Part shown: positions 43,860 to 53,514 of the stretch, one piece after another
Position numbering within the stretch: the first letter of the stretch is position 1
Layout: every line of letters starts with the position of its first letter
NCBI GenBank assembly: GCA_017531385.1
Contig: JAFXLD010000086.1
Coordinates: forward strand, 17,215 to 81,214
Length of the DNA: 64,000 bases
Direction of reading: 5' to 3'
From: Clostridia bacterium
Lineage (GTDB): Bacteria > Bacillota > Clostridia > Oscillospirales > Acutalibacteraceae
The notes under the pieces: model-generated
Database searches by the model: none
What the model saw: the letters and a program-made list of their open reading frames with translations, nothing else
Told to the model about the DNA's origin: nothing
Position numbers and translations under genes: made by a program

Positions 43860-44921
43860 TCATCCTTTCAGAATATCATCGGTAGCATCAATAAGTGCAG
43901 TCATCTGTTCTTTTGAGCCGATGGTGATTCTTACATAGTCTTTTATTCTTTCTTTACTGAAATATCTTACAACAATGTTTCTTTTTCTCAGTTCATTAAA
44001 ATATTCTTCTCCTGAAAGAGTATTGTGCTTAGCAAAAATGAAATTTGCTTTTGAATTGGGGATTATGAAACCTCTTTTTTTTAGTTCATTGACAGTGTAT
44101 TCTCTGTTTGAAATGATTTCAGCAATACATCTGTCAAAATATTCCGTATCAAGAACTGATTCTTTACCTGCAATAATTGAAAGTCTGTTCAGGTTATAAG
44201 GATTGAACGAAAACTTCATTTTGCACATATCTGTGATAAGCTCGGGATTTGATATAGCAAATCCAATTCTTGCACCTGCAAGGTTTCTTGACTTAGAAAA
44301 TGTTCGTGAAACAATGAGATTATCATACTTGCTTACAAGTGAAACTGCACTTTCTGCACCGAAGTCAACATATGCTTCATCAATAAGCACTACCGAATCC
44401 TTGTTTGAATCAAGAATTTTTTCAATGTCTGTGAGTGAAAGTGCAAGTCCTGTGGGAGCATTGGGGTTAGCAATAAAAATTGGTTTGTTTTTACCGATAT
44501 AGTCATCAACACCGATTGATAAATCATCTTTAAGGGGAATTATCTCGGGATTCAGACCGAAAAGTTCACAGAAGACGGGGTAAAAACCGTATGTAATGTC
44601 TGCAAAACAAGGCTGATTGTTTTTGTCGCAAAATGCCTGGAAAGCAAAAGCAAGAATTTCGTCCGAGCCGTTGCCCATAAGCACCTGATTGGAGTTTACG
44701 CCGAATGTTTTTGAAATTGCATCAATAACATCTTTTGTGTCGGGGTCAGAATAAAGATTGAGTTTTGAAATTTCTTCATTGTTCAAAGCCTCAATTACCT
44801 TGGGTGAAGGCGGAAACGGGCTTTCATTTGTGTTGAGCTTTATTAAGTTATTAACTTTCGGCTGTTCACCCGGAGTATATGGTTCTATATTGGAAAATCT
44901 ATCTGATAAAAATCGTGACAT
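43860..44921 (-). CDS. hisC: histidinol-phosphate aminotransferase
   Basis: 353 aa fold-type I PLP enzyme. NTNESPFPPSPKV, the AYVDFG aspartate contact and SRTFSKSRNLAGARIGF with the Schiff-base lysine are clear. It makes histidinol phosphate from imidazole-acetol phosphate and glutamate. Next step, histidinol phosphatase, is not encoded in this operon. Confidence 0.95.
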   Translation of the reverse strand: MSRFLSDRFSNIEPYTPGEQPKVNNLIKLNTNESPFPPSPKVIEALNNEEISKLNLYSDPDTKDVIDAISKTFGVNSNQVLMGNGSDEILAFAFQAFCDKNNQPCFADITYGFYPVFCELFGLNPEIIPLKDDLSIGVDDYIGKNKPIFIANPNAPTGLALSLTDIEKILDSNKDSVVLIDEAYVDFGAESAVSLVSKYDNLIVSRTFSKSRNLAGARIGFAISNPELITDMCKMKFSFNPYNLNRLSIIAGKESVLDTEYFDRCIAEIISNREYTVNELKKRGFIIPNSKANFIFAKHNTLSGEEYFNELRKRNIVVRYFSKERIKDYVRITIGSKEQMTALIDATDDILKG

Positions 44922-44933
44922 TTATAACACTTC

Positions 44934-46217
44934 TTAAAATTTATTGAATCTTATTCCTATTGACTTGCCGTGTGCCTGTAAGCCTTCTCGGTTTGCAAAG
45001 TCTTCAATTCTTTTGTGGCATTTTTCAAGAGCCGACTCTGAATAATAGATGAAAGAAGATTTTTTGATAAAGTCGTCAACGGAAAGGGGAGAAGAGAATC
45101 TTGCAGTACCGCTTGTCGGAAGTGTGTGGTTAGGTCCTGCAAAATAATCGCCGAGTGCTTCGGGAACATTCTTTCCGAGGAAAATGCTTCCCGCATTCTT
45201 TATAAGCGGAAGGAGCTCAAAGGGGTTGTCCACGCATACTTCAAGATGCTCGGGAGCAATCTCATTGCTGAGTTTAACGGCTGTTTCGATTGAATCAACA
45301 ATAAAAATCTTGCCGTTGTTGTCGATTGATTCTCTTGCAATTTCTTCACGGGGAAGAAGTTTCAGCTGTCTTTCAATTTCATCAGCAACTCTCTTTGCAA
45401 AATCCATGTCTGTTGTAACAAGAACGGAGCTTGCCATTCTGTCGTGCTCAGCCTGTGAAAGAAGGTCAGCTGCAACATTAGACGGGTCACAGGTTGGGTC
45501 AGCAATAACAAGGATTTCGCTGGGACCTGCAATCATATCAATGCTGACTTTGCCGTAAACCTGTTTCTTTGCAGTGGCAACAAAAATATTGCCGGGACCT
45601 ACGATTTTGTCAACCTTGGGAACACTTTCAGTGCCGTAAGCAAGTGCTGCAACAGCCTGAGCACCGCCGAGCTTGAAAATTTTTGTAACGCCTGCAATTT
45701 TCGCTGCTGTAAGTATTGCAGGATTGATTTTTCCGTCAGCAGACGGGGGAGTAACCATAACAATTTCACTCACGCCTGCAATTTTTGCAGGTACAGCATC
45801 CATAAGGACTGTACTGGGATAAGCTGCTGTACCGCCGGGCACATAAAGACCTGCTTTTTCAACGGGAGTGATTTTCTGCCCGAGAACAATTCCGTCTTCC
45901 TTTGTGAAAACAAAATCGTTTCTTACCTGCTTTGAATGGAAATCTGCAATATTATCTCTTGCCTGTCTGAGTGTTTCAATGAAATATTCATCAGTCTGAG
46001 AAAAAGCTTCTTCAATTTCTTCTTCAGAAACAAGAAGAGTGTCAAGTTTGCATTTATCAAACTTTTCGCAGTATTCAAACAGTGCCTTGTCACCGTTTGC
46101 TTTTACATTTTCAATAATACCTTCAACAATTCTTTCGATTTCTTCGTTTTTCTTTTCATCCTCACGGGTAAAAACGGTAAAATCAGAAACCGTCGATGTA
46201 TCGATAATCTTAATCAT
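44934..46217 (-). CDS. hisD: histidinol dehydrogenase
   Basis: 427 aa. GLYVPGGTAAYPSTVLMDAVPA, the zinc-site region LLSQAEHDRMASSVLVT with its histidine and glutamate, and LPTSGTARFSSPLSVDDF are hallmarks. It oxidises histidinol to histidine in two NAD-dependent steps. Overlaps hisG by 4 nt. Confidence 0.97.
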   Translation of the reverse strand: MIKIIDTSTVSDFTVFTREDEKKNEEIERIVEGIIENVKANGDKALFEYCEKFDKCKLDTLLVSEEEIEEAFSQTDEYFIETLRQARDNIADFHSKQVRNDFVFTKEDGIVLGQKITPVEKAGLYVPGGTAAYPSTVLMDAVPAKIAGVSEIVMVTPPSADGKINPAILTAAKIAGVTKIFKLGGAQAVAALAYGTESVPKVDKIVGPGNIFVATAKKQVYGKVSIDMIAGPSEILVIADPTCDPSNVAADLLSQAEHDRMASSVLVTTDMDFAKRVADEIERQLKLLPREEIARESIDNNGKIFIVDSIETAVKLSNEIAPEHLEVCVDNPFELLPLIKNAGSIFLGKNVPEALGDYFAGPNHTLPTSGTARFSSPLSVDDFIKKSSFIYYSESALEKCHKRIEDFANREGLQAHGKSIGIRFNKF

Positions 46218-46837
46218 TTTTTTAATTCCTCGCTGAATTTTGTAACAATATTATTAATCTCTTCCGTTTTGAACTTGTAACTTGCCTTGTTTGCAATAAG
46301 TCTTGCACTGATGGGAAGAATTTCAGTCAGCACATCGAGATTGTTTTCTTTGAGAGTAGTACCTGTTTCAACTATATCAACTATAACATCAGATAAATCA
46401 AGTATCGGAGCGAGTTCAATCGAGCCGTTGAGCTTGATTATTTCAATGTTTCTGTTGATGCTTTTATAATATGTTTTTGCTATGTTTACAAACTTTGTCG
46501 CAACTCTCAGGGCAACATCAGGATTGTCAACAAAATCATTTTTTCCTGCAACACACATTCTGCATTTACCGATACCAAGGTCGAGAAGTTCATATACATC
46601 AGGTTCATATTCAAGAAGAATATCTTTGCCCACAATACCGATATCTGCAGCACCGTGTTCAACATAAATGCTGACATCCGACGGCTTCACAAGGAAATAA
46701 CTGATTCCGTTTTCTTCACTTGTGAATACAAGCTGACGGGAATCAGAGTGCATTTCATCGCAGTCATAACCGATTTTTGCAAATATATCAAAAACTTTGT
46801 TTCCGAGTCTGCCTTTTGGTAATGCTACACTTATCAT
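46214..46837 (-). CDS. hisG: ATP phosphoribosyltransferase, short form
   Basis: 207 aa, lacking the C-terminal ACT-like regulatory domain of the long form, so it needs HisZ for activity and feedback by histidine. ALPKGRLGNKVFDIFAKIG and DIVETGTTLKENNL (PRPP-binding) are visible. hisZ overlaps it by 4 nt, as expected for partners. Confidence 0.96.
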   Translation of the reverse strand: MISVALPKGRLGNKVFDIFAKIGYDCDEMHSDSRQLVFTSEENGISYFLVKPSDVSIYVEHGAADIGIVGKDILLEYEPDVYELLDLGIGKCRMCVAGKNDFVDNPDVALRVATKFVNIAKTYYKSINRNIEIIKLNGSIELAPILDLSDVIVDIVETGTTLKENNLDVLTEILPISARLIANKASYKFKTEEINNIVTKFSEELKK

Positions 46838-47964
46838 AATGTAACCTCCTTTACGTCAGTTCCGTCAACGGAATAAACTTTTGAATTACAGATGTTTTCG
46901 GGAATTTTTGTAACTGCATTATAAGAAATTCCGTCAGCACTGAGCTTGTTGCAGAAATCGGCAAGTATGTTTATATCTGAGTTTTCATTGTAAACAACGA
47001 TTACATCAGTACCAATTTTGTTTCTGACATGGAGTTTTCTGTCAAGTGCATCAAAATAAATCGCAAAACCCATTGCCTGAGTTTTATCTTTGCCCATTTT
47101 TGACATTAAGCTGTCATATCTTCCTCCTGAAAGCACATCTCGGGGAATAGAATGAACATATCCATGCATAAGAATACCGTTGTAGTAACCGGGGTCATCG
47201 GTAACTGAGAAATCAATTCTTATATGCTTGTCAAGATCTGTTTTTTTTAGAAGAGAAAATATTGCACTGACTTCTTTTACTGCCTCCTGCATTCTGTTGT
47301 TGAGAGCATTTGACAGAGCATTTTCAATGGTTTCATCATTTGAAGACTTGCAGGACATAACATCAACCGCTGTATTGACAGGGCTTTTCGGTAATGAGTT
47401 AGATTCAGCAAGTTTTATGAGGTCATGTGCATTCTTTTCTTTGAATAATTTATGTAATTCAGCACGGAGATGAGTGTCATTTGTCAGACAGTCAAGGAGA
47501 CCTTCAGTATAACCCATATGTGAAATTTCAAGAATTGCGTTTTCATCAAGTTCAAGAAGACTCTTTACAGCAAGAGTGATGATTTCAACAGTCTGGAAAA
47601 GGTCGATATCACCGAGCACTTCAAGACCAACCTGTGAAATCTCTTTGAATTCGTGAATATCCTTTGACTCACGGTAAACATTCTCTGTGTAATAGAGTTT
47701 CTGTCTGTCTGCCGTGTTGTCTGCATTCTTGACTATACTGAGGGTAACATCAGGCTTAAGAGCCATGAGCTTGCCGTTAAGGTCTGTGAATGTAATGATT
47801 CTGTTACCTACAAGGAAATCCTTGTTTCTTGCATAGAAATCATAGGATTCAAATTTGCTCATTCTGAACTTTTTGAAACCTCTGTCTTCATAAAGCTTAC
47901 GGAGTTTAAGCACCGTAAGCTCGTCATTATATAAAAAACTTAAATTGCCTGACAAATTAATCAC
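46834..47964 (-). CDS. hisZ: ATP phosphoribosyltransferase regulatory subunit HisZ
   Basis: 376 aa, related to the HisRS catalytic core. ALKPDVTLSIVKNA and the late RYDSLMSKMGKDKTQAMGFA correspond to the HisRS-like motif regions, but the tRNA-binding domain is missing. It binds HisG and carries the histidine allosteric site. The first residues are a little unusual (no motif-1 PxG). Starts 2 nt after the fhs stop. Confidence 0.92.
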   Translation of the reverse strand: MINLSGNLSFLYNDELTVLKLRKLYEDRGFKKFRMSKFESYDFYARNKDFLVGNRIITFTDLNGKLMALKPDVTLSIVKNADNTADRQKLYYTENVYRESKDIHEFKEISQVGLEVLGDIDLFQTVEIITLAVKSLLELDENAILEISHMGYTEGLLDCLTNDTHLRAELHKLFKEKNAHDLIKLAESNSLPKSPVNTAVDVMSCKSSNDETIENALSNALNNRMQEAVKEVSAIFSLLKKTDLDKHIRIDFSVTDDPGYYNGILMHGYVHSIPRDVLSGGRYDSLMSKMGKDKTQAMGFAIYFDALDRKLHVRNKIGTDVIVVYNENSDINILADFCNKLSADGISYNAVTKIPENICNSKVYSVDGTDVKEVTL

Positions 47965-47966
47965 CT

Positions 47967-49643
47967 TTAGAATAAACCTTCGATTGTGCCGTCTTCGTGA
48001 ATATCGATTTTGAGTGCACTGGGAGCTTTGGGAAGACCAGGCATTGTAAGAATGTCACCTGTCATAACAGTAATAAAGCCTGCACCTGAATAGAGTCTTA
48101 CATCTCTGACGGTAATTTTGAAATTCTCGGGTCTGCCGAGTTTTGTGGGATCGTCTGAAAGAGAATACTGAGTTTTTGCAACACAGACGGGGAGCTTGTC
48201 TCTGCCGAGTCTTTCAATCTCTTTGATTGATTTTTCCGCATTTGCAGTGTAAATTACACCGTCAGCTCTGTAAATCTCTTTAGCTATTGTTTCAATCTTT
48301 TCTTTGATTGATTTTTCTGCATCATAAATATGACCAAAGTTGTTTGTACTTTCGTTTGCACCGATTGTGTCACAAACAAGCTGTGCAAGTTCAGCAGCAC
48401 CTTCGCCGCCCTTTGCAAAACCTTCTGATACACATGCAACAGCACCGAAGTCCTTGCAGTATTTCTTCACGAAATCGATTTCAGCATCTGTATCAGCATA
48501 GAACTTGTTGATTGCAACAACAACGGGTACGCCGTATTTTCTCATATTCTCAATATGCGCACCGAGGTTTACAATACCTTTTTCAAGTGCTTCAAGATTT
48601 TCATTTGATGTTTCTGCCTTGGGAACACCACCGTTGTATTTGAGAGCACGGCAAGTAGCAACAAGAACGATACAAGAGGGCTTAAGACCTGCAGCACGAC
48701 ACTTGATGTCAAGGAACTTCTCAGCACCGAGGTCAGAACCGAAACCGGCTTCGGTGATTGTGTAATCAGCAAGTTTAAGAGCAAGTTTTGTAGCTCTTAC
48801 TGAGTTGCAACCATGAGCAATGTTTGCGAAAGGTCCGCCGTGAATGATTGCGGGAGTGTTTTCGAGAGTCTGTACAAGGTTGGGATTGATAGCATCCTTC
48901 ATAAGAAGTGTCATCGCACCTGCACAACCGAGCTCTTTACAATAAACAGGTTCGCCTGCATAGTTGTAAGCTACAAGAATATTTTCAAATCTCTCTTTAA
49001 GGTCTGTAAGATTCTTTGCAAGGCAGAGTATAGCCATAATTTCACTTGCAACAGTAATGTTGAAACCGTCTTCACGGGGAACACCGCAGACTTTACCGCC
49101 GAGACCGACAACGATGTTTCGGAGTGCTCTGTCATTCATGTCCATACATCTCTTAAAGAGAATTCTTCTCTGGTCAATGCCAAGCTCGTTCCCTTGTTGG
49201 ATATGATTGTCGATAATAGCACAAAGGAGATTGTTTGCAGCTGTTATTGCGTGCATATCTCCCGTGAAATGGAGATTGATGTCTTCCATAGGAACAACCT
49301 GTGAATATCCGCCGCCTGCAGCACCGCCCTTGATACCGAAAACGGGACCGAGTGAGGGTTCACGCAGAGCAATGATTGCTTTTTTGCCGATAACATTCAT
49401 AGCCTGACCGAGACCGACTGTAACAGTAGTTTTACCTTCACCTGCAGGTGTGGGATTGATTGCTGTAACAAGAATGAGTTTGCCGTCAGGATTATTTTCA
49501 GTCGCTCTGAAAAGGTCGTCGTTGAGCTTTGCTTTGTATTTGCCGTAAAAATCAAGATAATCTTCTTCGATACCAATTGAAGCCGCAACTTCTTTAATGG
49601 GAAGCATTTTGCATGACTGAGCTATTTCTACATCTGTAAGCAT
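47967..49643 (-). CDS. fhs: formate-tetrahydrofolate ligase
   Basis: 558 aa from the ATG at 49643, with GGAG 9 nt ahead; a longer start at 49658 lacks a site. Nucleotide loop [22 protein letters not shown]-type [21 protein letters not shown], and [15 protein letters not shown] are family-defining. It makes 10-formyl-THF from formate, THF and ATP in acetogenic or purine C1 metabolism. Only 2 nt separate it from hisZ, so it heads the histidine operon. An imperfect operator-like repeat lies upstream. Confidence 0.97.
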   Translation of the reverse strand: MLTDVEIAQSCKMLPIKEVAASIGIEEDYLDFYGKYKAKLNDDLFRATENNPDGKLILVTAINPTPAGEGKTTVTVGLGQAMNVIGKKAIIALREPSLGPVFGIKGGAAGGGYSQVVPMEDINLHFTGDMHAITAANNLLCAIIDNHIQQGNELGIDQRRILFKRCMDMNDRALRNIVVGLGGKVCGVPREDGFNITVASEIMAILCLAKNLTDLKERFENILVAYNYAGEPVYCKELGCAGAMTLLMKDAINPNLVQTLENTPAIIHGGPFANIAHGCNSVRATKLALKLADYTITEAGFGSDLGAEKFLDIKCRAAGLKPSCIVLVATCRALKYNGGVPKAETSNENLEALEKGIVNLGAHIENMRKYGVPVVVAINKFYADTDAEIDFVKKYCKDFGAVACVSEGFAKGGEGAAELAQLVCDTIGANESTNNFGHIYDAEKSIKEKIETIAKEIYRADGVIYTANAEKSIKEIERLGRDKLPVCVAKTQYSLSDDPTKLGRPENFKITVRDVRLYSGAGFITVMTGDILTMPGLPKAPSALKIDIHEDGTIEGLF

Positions 49644-49708
49644 TAAAATCAACTCCATAATTTTAAATAATTATTTTTATATTATAATATTATATAAGCG
49701 ATTTATTG

Positions 49709-49721
49709 TTCCAAAATGGAA
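49709..49721. repeat. short inverted repeat upstream of fhs-his operon
   Basis: TTCCA-AAA-TGGAA is a perfect 5-3-5 palindrome 66 bp ahead of the fhs start, next to AT-rich TATAAT-like sequence. It may be an operator; no regulator is known. Confidence 0.3.
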
Positions 49722-49741
49722 AATAAATAAAAAATATTCCT

Positions 49742-49779
49742 AAAAAATAACAGCTGAAAGAATATATCTTGCAGCTGTT
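49742..49779 (-). terminator. Rho-independent terminator of GH5 gene
   Basis: On the minus strand AACAGCTG / CAGCTGTT stem with 15-nt loop is followed by ATTTTTT. Confidence 0.65.
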
Positions 49780-49784
49780 GTATT

Positions 49785-51248
49785 TTAAATTTTAATTTCG
49801 ATTATATTCTCACCTTTGCAAGCACCGACATAAATCATAACAGCGTCGCTGTCATTGAAATGTTCATATGTTGATTTGCCTTTTGATATTATTTCAACAG
49901 GTGCCTTGGGTGAGTAAATTTCAACTTTTTTTCTTGTACTGTTTTCGACAGTAAATTTCAATTTGAAAGTCTGATTCTTTCTGTTGAATTCGTATTTGTT
50001 GATAGTACCGGGCACGGCAAAGGGAAGAGGTCGGGAGATAATTTTCATTATCTTTTCATCCTTCATTTCTTTCCAATAACACCAATAGGTCTGACTCCAA
50101 TAGCTGTGATCGAATTTTTCAAGCAAATATTCCAGATGCGGATATTCTTCACAGCCCGGAACCATACCGCCCCATTCACCGACAATCAGCGGAATACCGA
50201 GTTTTTCCTGTGTTTTTTTATGTTCATCAAAAATTGTATCTACACGTTTGTTGCTTGCAGTATTAGTCATTGGAGTATCTACTGTTAGATCATATCCGTG
50301 AGGTGCAAAAGCAAGATTTTCTTCAGCAGTACCGTCCGGGTACCTTAATCTCGGAGTTGAACAGGGAATACTGATATTGGACCAATAGGATGCTTCCATG
50401 ATTATTATTCCGTTTTTTGTAACTTCTCTGATGGCAGAGGCAACTTTTTGCAGAAACGGATAATACTTATCAACGTCAAAATTTTTAATAAGTAAATCGC
50501 CACCGGATGTTATTGACCTGAAAATTTCTCTGTCATCAATTACAGCAAGTGCTTCAGTAGCTGTGTCACCTTTAATTATATTCTTAATAGCTTTCGGTTT
50601 GTCAACTTTGTCAGATAAAATTGTTTTTACACCGGAGGAAATAATTTTCTTGAAAACCTTTCCGCCGTCAGTACCGGGAAACGGTTCATTAAGAATATCA
50701 AAACCAAACAGGTTTTTCTTCTTTCTGAATCTTTTTGCAACATGTTTCCACATATCTGCAAAATAATCCTGTAAACCTTTGCCGCAAACCGGAGTGTTGG
50801 CCCAGAAATTATCAAAAGCACGGTGAACTGCTTTGTCAATAAAGTAGCCTTCTGCCCATATTAATTTAGGTTTTCTGCGTTTATAAGAATCTGTAACAGT
50901 TGCCCAGTCAGGCATACCATGGTAGCAATCCTGATGCATGTCGAGATAAACATAAATGCCGTATTTCCCGCAAAGGTCAAAATAATGCTCCATCATGTCA
51001 AGATATTCTTCATTATATTTGCCCGGTTGCGGTTCAATTGCTCGCCATACAAGACCGAGGCGTACAAGGTTGATGCCCATTTCCGAAAGCGAACGGATCA
51101 TATCCTCGTCCCAATTTACGGCAAAATAATCAGTTTCTCCTGTTTTTTCGTCATATGCACCTTTAAAAACGAGGTTAACACCGTTGAAAATTCGTTCTCT
51201 TCCTGATTCATCTACAAATACTGATCCTTTAACAGATATTTTTTCCAT
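49785..51248 (-). CDS. GH5-family glycosidase, endoglycoceramidase-like
   Basis: 487 aa without signal peptide. FGFDILNEPFPGT places the acid/base E188 and LIVGEWGGM the nucleophile E358; YLDMHQDCYHGMPDW and APHGYD lie at the expected barrel strands. The NEPFPGT motif and the early VNLVFKG are closest to endoglycoceramidase (EGCase)-type GH5 enzymes, which cut oligosaccharide from ceramide or related aglycones. The last ~90 residues are a beta-sandwich. Lack of a signal peptide suggests it acts on imported glycosides, perhaps steryl or lipid glucosides. GGAG is weak (ACGGAGCG). Own promoter and terminator. Confidence 0.82.
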   Translation of the reverse strand: MEKISVKGSVFVDESGRERIFNGVNLVFKGAYDEKTGETDYFAVNWDEDMIRSLSEMGINLVRLGLVWRAIEPQPGKYNEEYLDMMEHYFDLCGKYGIYVYLDMHQDCYHGMPDWATVTDSYKRRKPKLIWAEGYFIDKAVHRAFDNFWANTPVCGKGLQDYFADMWKHVAKRFRKKKNLFGFDILNEPFPGTDGGKVFKKIISSGVKTILSDKVDKPKAIKNIIKGDTATEALAVIDDREIFRSITSGGDLLIKNFDVDKYYPFLQKVASAIREVTKNGIIIMEASYWSNISIPCSTPRLRYPDGTAEENLAFAPHGYDLTVDTPMTNTASNKRVDTIFDEHKKTQEKLGIPLIVGEWGGMVPGCEEYPHLEYLLEKFDHSYWSQTYWCYWKEMKDEKIMKIISRPLPFAVPGTINKYEFNRKNQTFKLKFTVENSTRKKVEIYSPKAPVEIISKGKSTYEHFNDSDAVMIYVGACKGENIIEIKI

Positions 51249-51279
51249 AATTATCGCTCCGTTAAAATTATATAGTTCT

Positions 51280-51307
51280 ATTTTAGCATAAATTTATTAT
51301 ATGTCAA
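51280..51307 (-). promoter_or_regulatory. sigma-A promoter of GH5 gene
   Basis: Minus strand TTGACA (51307-51302) and TAAAAT (51285-51280), 16 bp apart. The -35 box lies directly beyond the T-run of the upstream PAP2 terminator. Confidence 0.6.
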
Positions 51308-51308
51308 T

Positions 51309-51338
51309 AAAAAATCTGCGCCATATTACAGGCGCAGA
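51309..51338 (-). terminator. Rho-independent terminator of PAP2 gene
   Basis: TCTGCGCC / GGCGCAGA perfect stem with 8-nt loop, followed on the minus strand by six T. Confidence 0.75.
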
Positions 51339-51344
51339 TAAAAG

Positions 51345-52040
51345 TTATGCTTTTTTTGACTTTATAATTACAAGTAAATCAAAATCATTGACTTTTTTCA
51401 AAAGTGCATTTTCAGATTTTTCAAGTATGCTGAGAATCTTTTTGACAACGACATATGCAATTATACCTGCTGTAATACCACAGAGCATACCGCCGATAAC
51501 ATCTGTGCAGTAGTGAACCATAAGATAGATTCTTGAACATCCGATAAGTACAGAATAAATGGGGAAAAGCCATTTGATTTTCTTGTTGCTTACTGCAAGG
51601 AAAAGAGCTGTTCCGATTTCAAAAGCACCTGTTGTGTGACCACTGGGGAAGCTTCTGAAAAGTGACTCGGGATGAGCACCTGCCTCTGTATACCATTGCC
51701 AGTATTGGGGATTATCTGCAAGTGACTGGAACGGTCTGGGTCTTAAAACAAATGGTTTCATTACAACATTTGTAATAAGTGTGCCAACGATGATGGCAAG
51801 AAAAAGTGTTGCACCGACTTTTCTTGTTTTTTTGAAAAGGCAGAGAATAAGACCTACAACAGCAAGAGGAATAATAAACTCTGAGTCACCTAAATGTGTG
51901 AATGCTTCAACAATGGGGGTGAGCCATTCTGTATGTATTTTGCCGAAAAATTCAAAAACAGAAAAATCAAAATTTGCAAAAGTTGTGTTAAGCCAGACAG
52001 CAAATGCTGACGGAACAACTGCTTCTGATAATGGAATCAT
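51345..52040 (-). CDS. PAP2-family membrane phosphatase
   Basis: 231 aa from the ATG at 52040, with TTGGAGG 8 nt ahead; an ATG at 52055 is less likely. Six membrane segments. The three catalytic motifs are complete: KPFVLRPRP, SFPSGHTTG and SRIYLMVHYCTDVIGG. It dephosphorylates lipid phosphates such as undecaprenyl pyrophosphate or phosphatidylglycerol phosphate; which one is not decidable. The pgsA gene elsewhere in the window leaves PGP phosphatase possible. Confidence 0.88.
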   Translation of the reverse strand: MIPLSEAVVPSAFAVWLNTTFANFDFSVFEFFGKIHTEWLTPIVEAFTHLGDSEFIIPLAVVGLILCLFKKTRKVGATLFLAIIVGTLITNVVMKPFVLRPRPFQSLADNPQYWQWYTEAGAHPESLFRSFPSGHTTGAFEIGTALFLAVSNKKIKWLFPIYSVLIGCSRIYLMVHYCTDVIGGMLCGITAGIIAYVVVKKILSILEKSENALLKKVNDFDLLVIIKSKKA

Positions 52041-52127
52041 AACTGAAACCTCCAATTTTTTACTTAATTATATCATATAATATAATTTTTTCAAGATTAA
52101 ATTTATTAATTTATTTTTGTCTTTTTA

Positions 52128-52155
52128 TTGACATTTTTAATTTAATGCGTATAAT
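52128..52155 (+). promoter_or_regulatory. sigma-A promoter of paaK
   Basis: TTGACA at 52128-52133 and TATAAT at 52150-52155, 16 bp apart. Confidence 0.6.
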
Positions 52156-52185
52156 TATCCTATATTAATGAAAGGATTGATAGTA

Positions 52186-53493
52186 ATGCAGAATTACTTT
52201 CAGCCTGAACTTGAATGTGCTTCTTATGAAGAAATGAAAAAACTTCAGAGCGAAAAGCTTGTTCAGCAGGTAAAAAATGTTTATGATAATGTTGAATATT
52301 ATCGCAATCTTATGGATGAAAAGGGTGTCAGACCTGACGATATAAGGTCAGTTGATGACCTTTATAAACTTCCGTTTCTTACAAAAGCAGACCTTCGTGA
52401 CGCTTATCCTTTCGGTCTTCTCGGCACAGACCTTAAAAACTGCGTAAGAATCCATTCAACAAGCGGTACAACAGGAAAAAGAGTTGTTGCTTTCTATACT
52501 CAGAAGGATATTGACCTCTGGGATGATTGTTGTGCAAGAGCTATAATTGCTGCAGGCGGTTCTGAAGAAGATATCTGTCAGGTAGCATACGGTTACGGGC
52601 TTTTTACAGGCGGTTTCGGTCTTAACGGAGGATCTCAGAAGGTCGGCTGTCTTACACTTCCTATGTCATCAGGTAATACGGAAAGACAGATTCAGTTTAT
52701 GCAGGATCTTCATTCAACAATTATCTGCTGCACACCTTCTTATGCTGCATACATAGGTGAAACACTTAAGGAAATGGGGCTTACACCTGATGACCTTGAC
52801 CTTAAAGCAGGTATATTCGGTGCTGAGCCATGGACTGAAGAAATGCGCCGTGATATAGAGAAATCACTCGGTATCAAAGCTTATGATATCTTCGGTCTTA
52901 CTGAGACAACAGGTCCCGGCGTTGCATTTGAATGTTCTGAGCAGACAGGTATGCATGTCAATGAAGACCATTTTATTCCGGAAATTATAGATCCCGAAAC
53001 AGAAGAAGTGCTTCCTGTCGGTGAAAAAGGTGAGCTTGTTTTTACAAGTCTTGATAAGGAAGGTTTCCCTCTTCTCAGATACAGAACAAGAGATATCTGT
53101 GTTCTTTCCCGTGAAAAATGCTCCTGCGGAAGAACGCTTATCAAAATGGCAAAGCCCATGGGCAGAAGTGATGATATGCTTATTATCCGTGGCGTAAATG
53201 TATTCCCGTCACAGATCGAAACCGTTCTTCTCAATGAAGGTTACTCACCATATTATATGATTGAAGTTGACAGAAAGAACAATGTTGATACTCTTGATGT
53301 CTTTGTTGAGCTTAATCCCGAGCAGTTCACGGACACAGTCAAGGGTGTTTCATCAAAAGAAAAAGAGCTTGCACTTGCAATTACTCAGATGCTTGGTATC
53401 CGACCTTCTGTTCATCTTGTTGCTCCCAAGTCAATTGCAAGAAGTGAAGGCAAGGCTGTAAGAGTTGTTGATAAGCGTAAGCTTCATGATTGA
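52186..53493 (+). CDS. paaK: phenylacetate-CoA ligase family protein
   Basis: 435 aa from ATG 52186, chosen for AAAGGA ~10 nt ahead; an earlier ATG (52168) overlaps that site. It shows the adenylate-forming motifs STSGTTGKRVV, IFGLTETTGPG and YRTRDI, with the C-terminal GVNVFPSQIE typical of PaaK. It activates an aryl acid to its CoA ester. In gut anaerobes such genes pair with an ACT protein and indolepyruvate:ferredoxin oxidoreductase (iorAB) for aromatic amino acids; iorAB is not here. The ACT gene follows by 21 nt. Confidence 0.9.
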   Translation: MQNYFQPELECASYEEMKKLQSEKLVQQVKNVYDNVEYYRNLMDEKGVRPDDIRSVDDLYKLPFLTKADLRDAYPFGLLGTDLKNCVRIHSTSGTTGKRVVAFYTQKDIDLWDDCCARAIIAAGGSEEDICQVAYGYGLFTGGFGLNGGSQKVGCLTLPMSSGNTERQIQFMQDLHSTIICCTPSYAAYIGETLKEMGLTPDDLDLKAGIFGAEPWTEEMRRDIEKSLGIKAYDIFGLTETTGPGVAFECSEQTGMHVNEDHFIPEIIDPETEEVLPVGEKGELVFTSLDKEGFPLLRYRTRDICVLSREKCSCGRTLIKMAKPMGRSDDMLIIRGVNVFPSQIETVLLNEGYSPYYMIEVDRKNNVDTLDVFVELNPEQFTDTVKGVSSKEKELALAITQMLGIRPSVHLVAPKSIARSEGKAVRVVDKRKLHD

Positions 53494-53514
53494 TTCTGAA
53501 AGGAGAATACATAA

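Noticed and set aside
49644-49784. T-box or riboswitch leader for the fhs-his operon
   Set aside because: The leader is only ~120 bp and AT-rich; no specifier stem or TGGNACC-type sequence seen.
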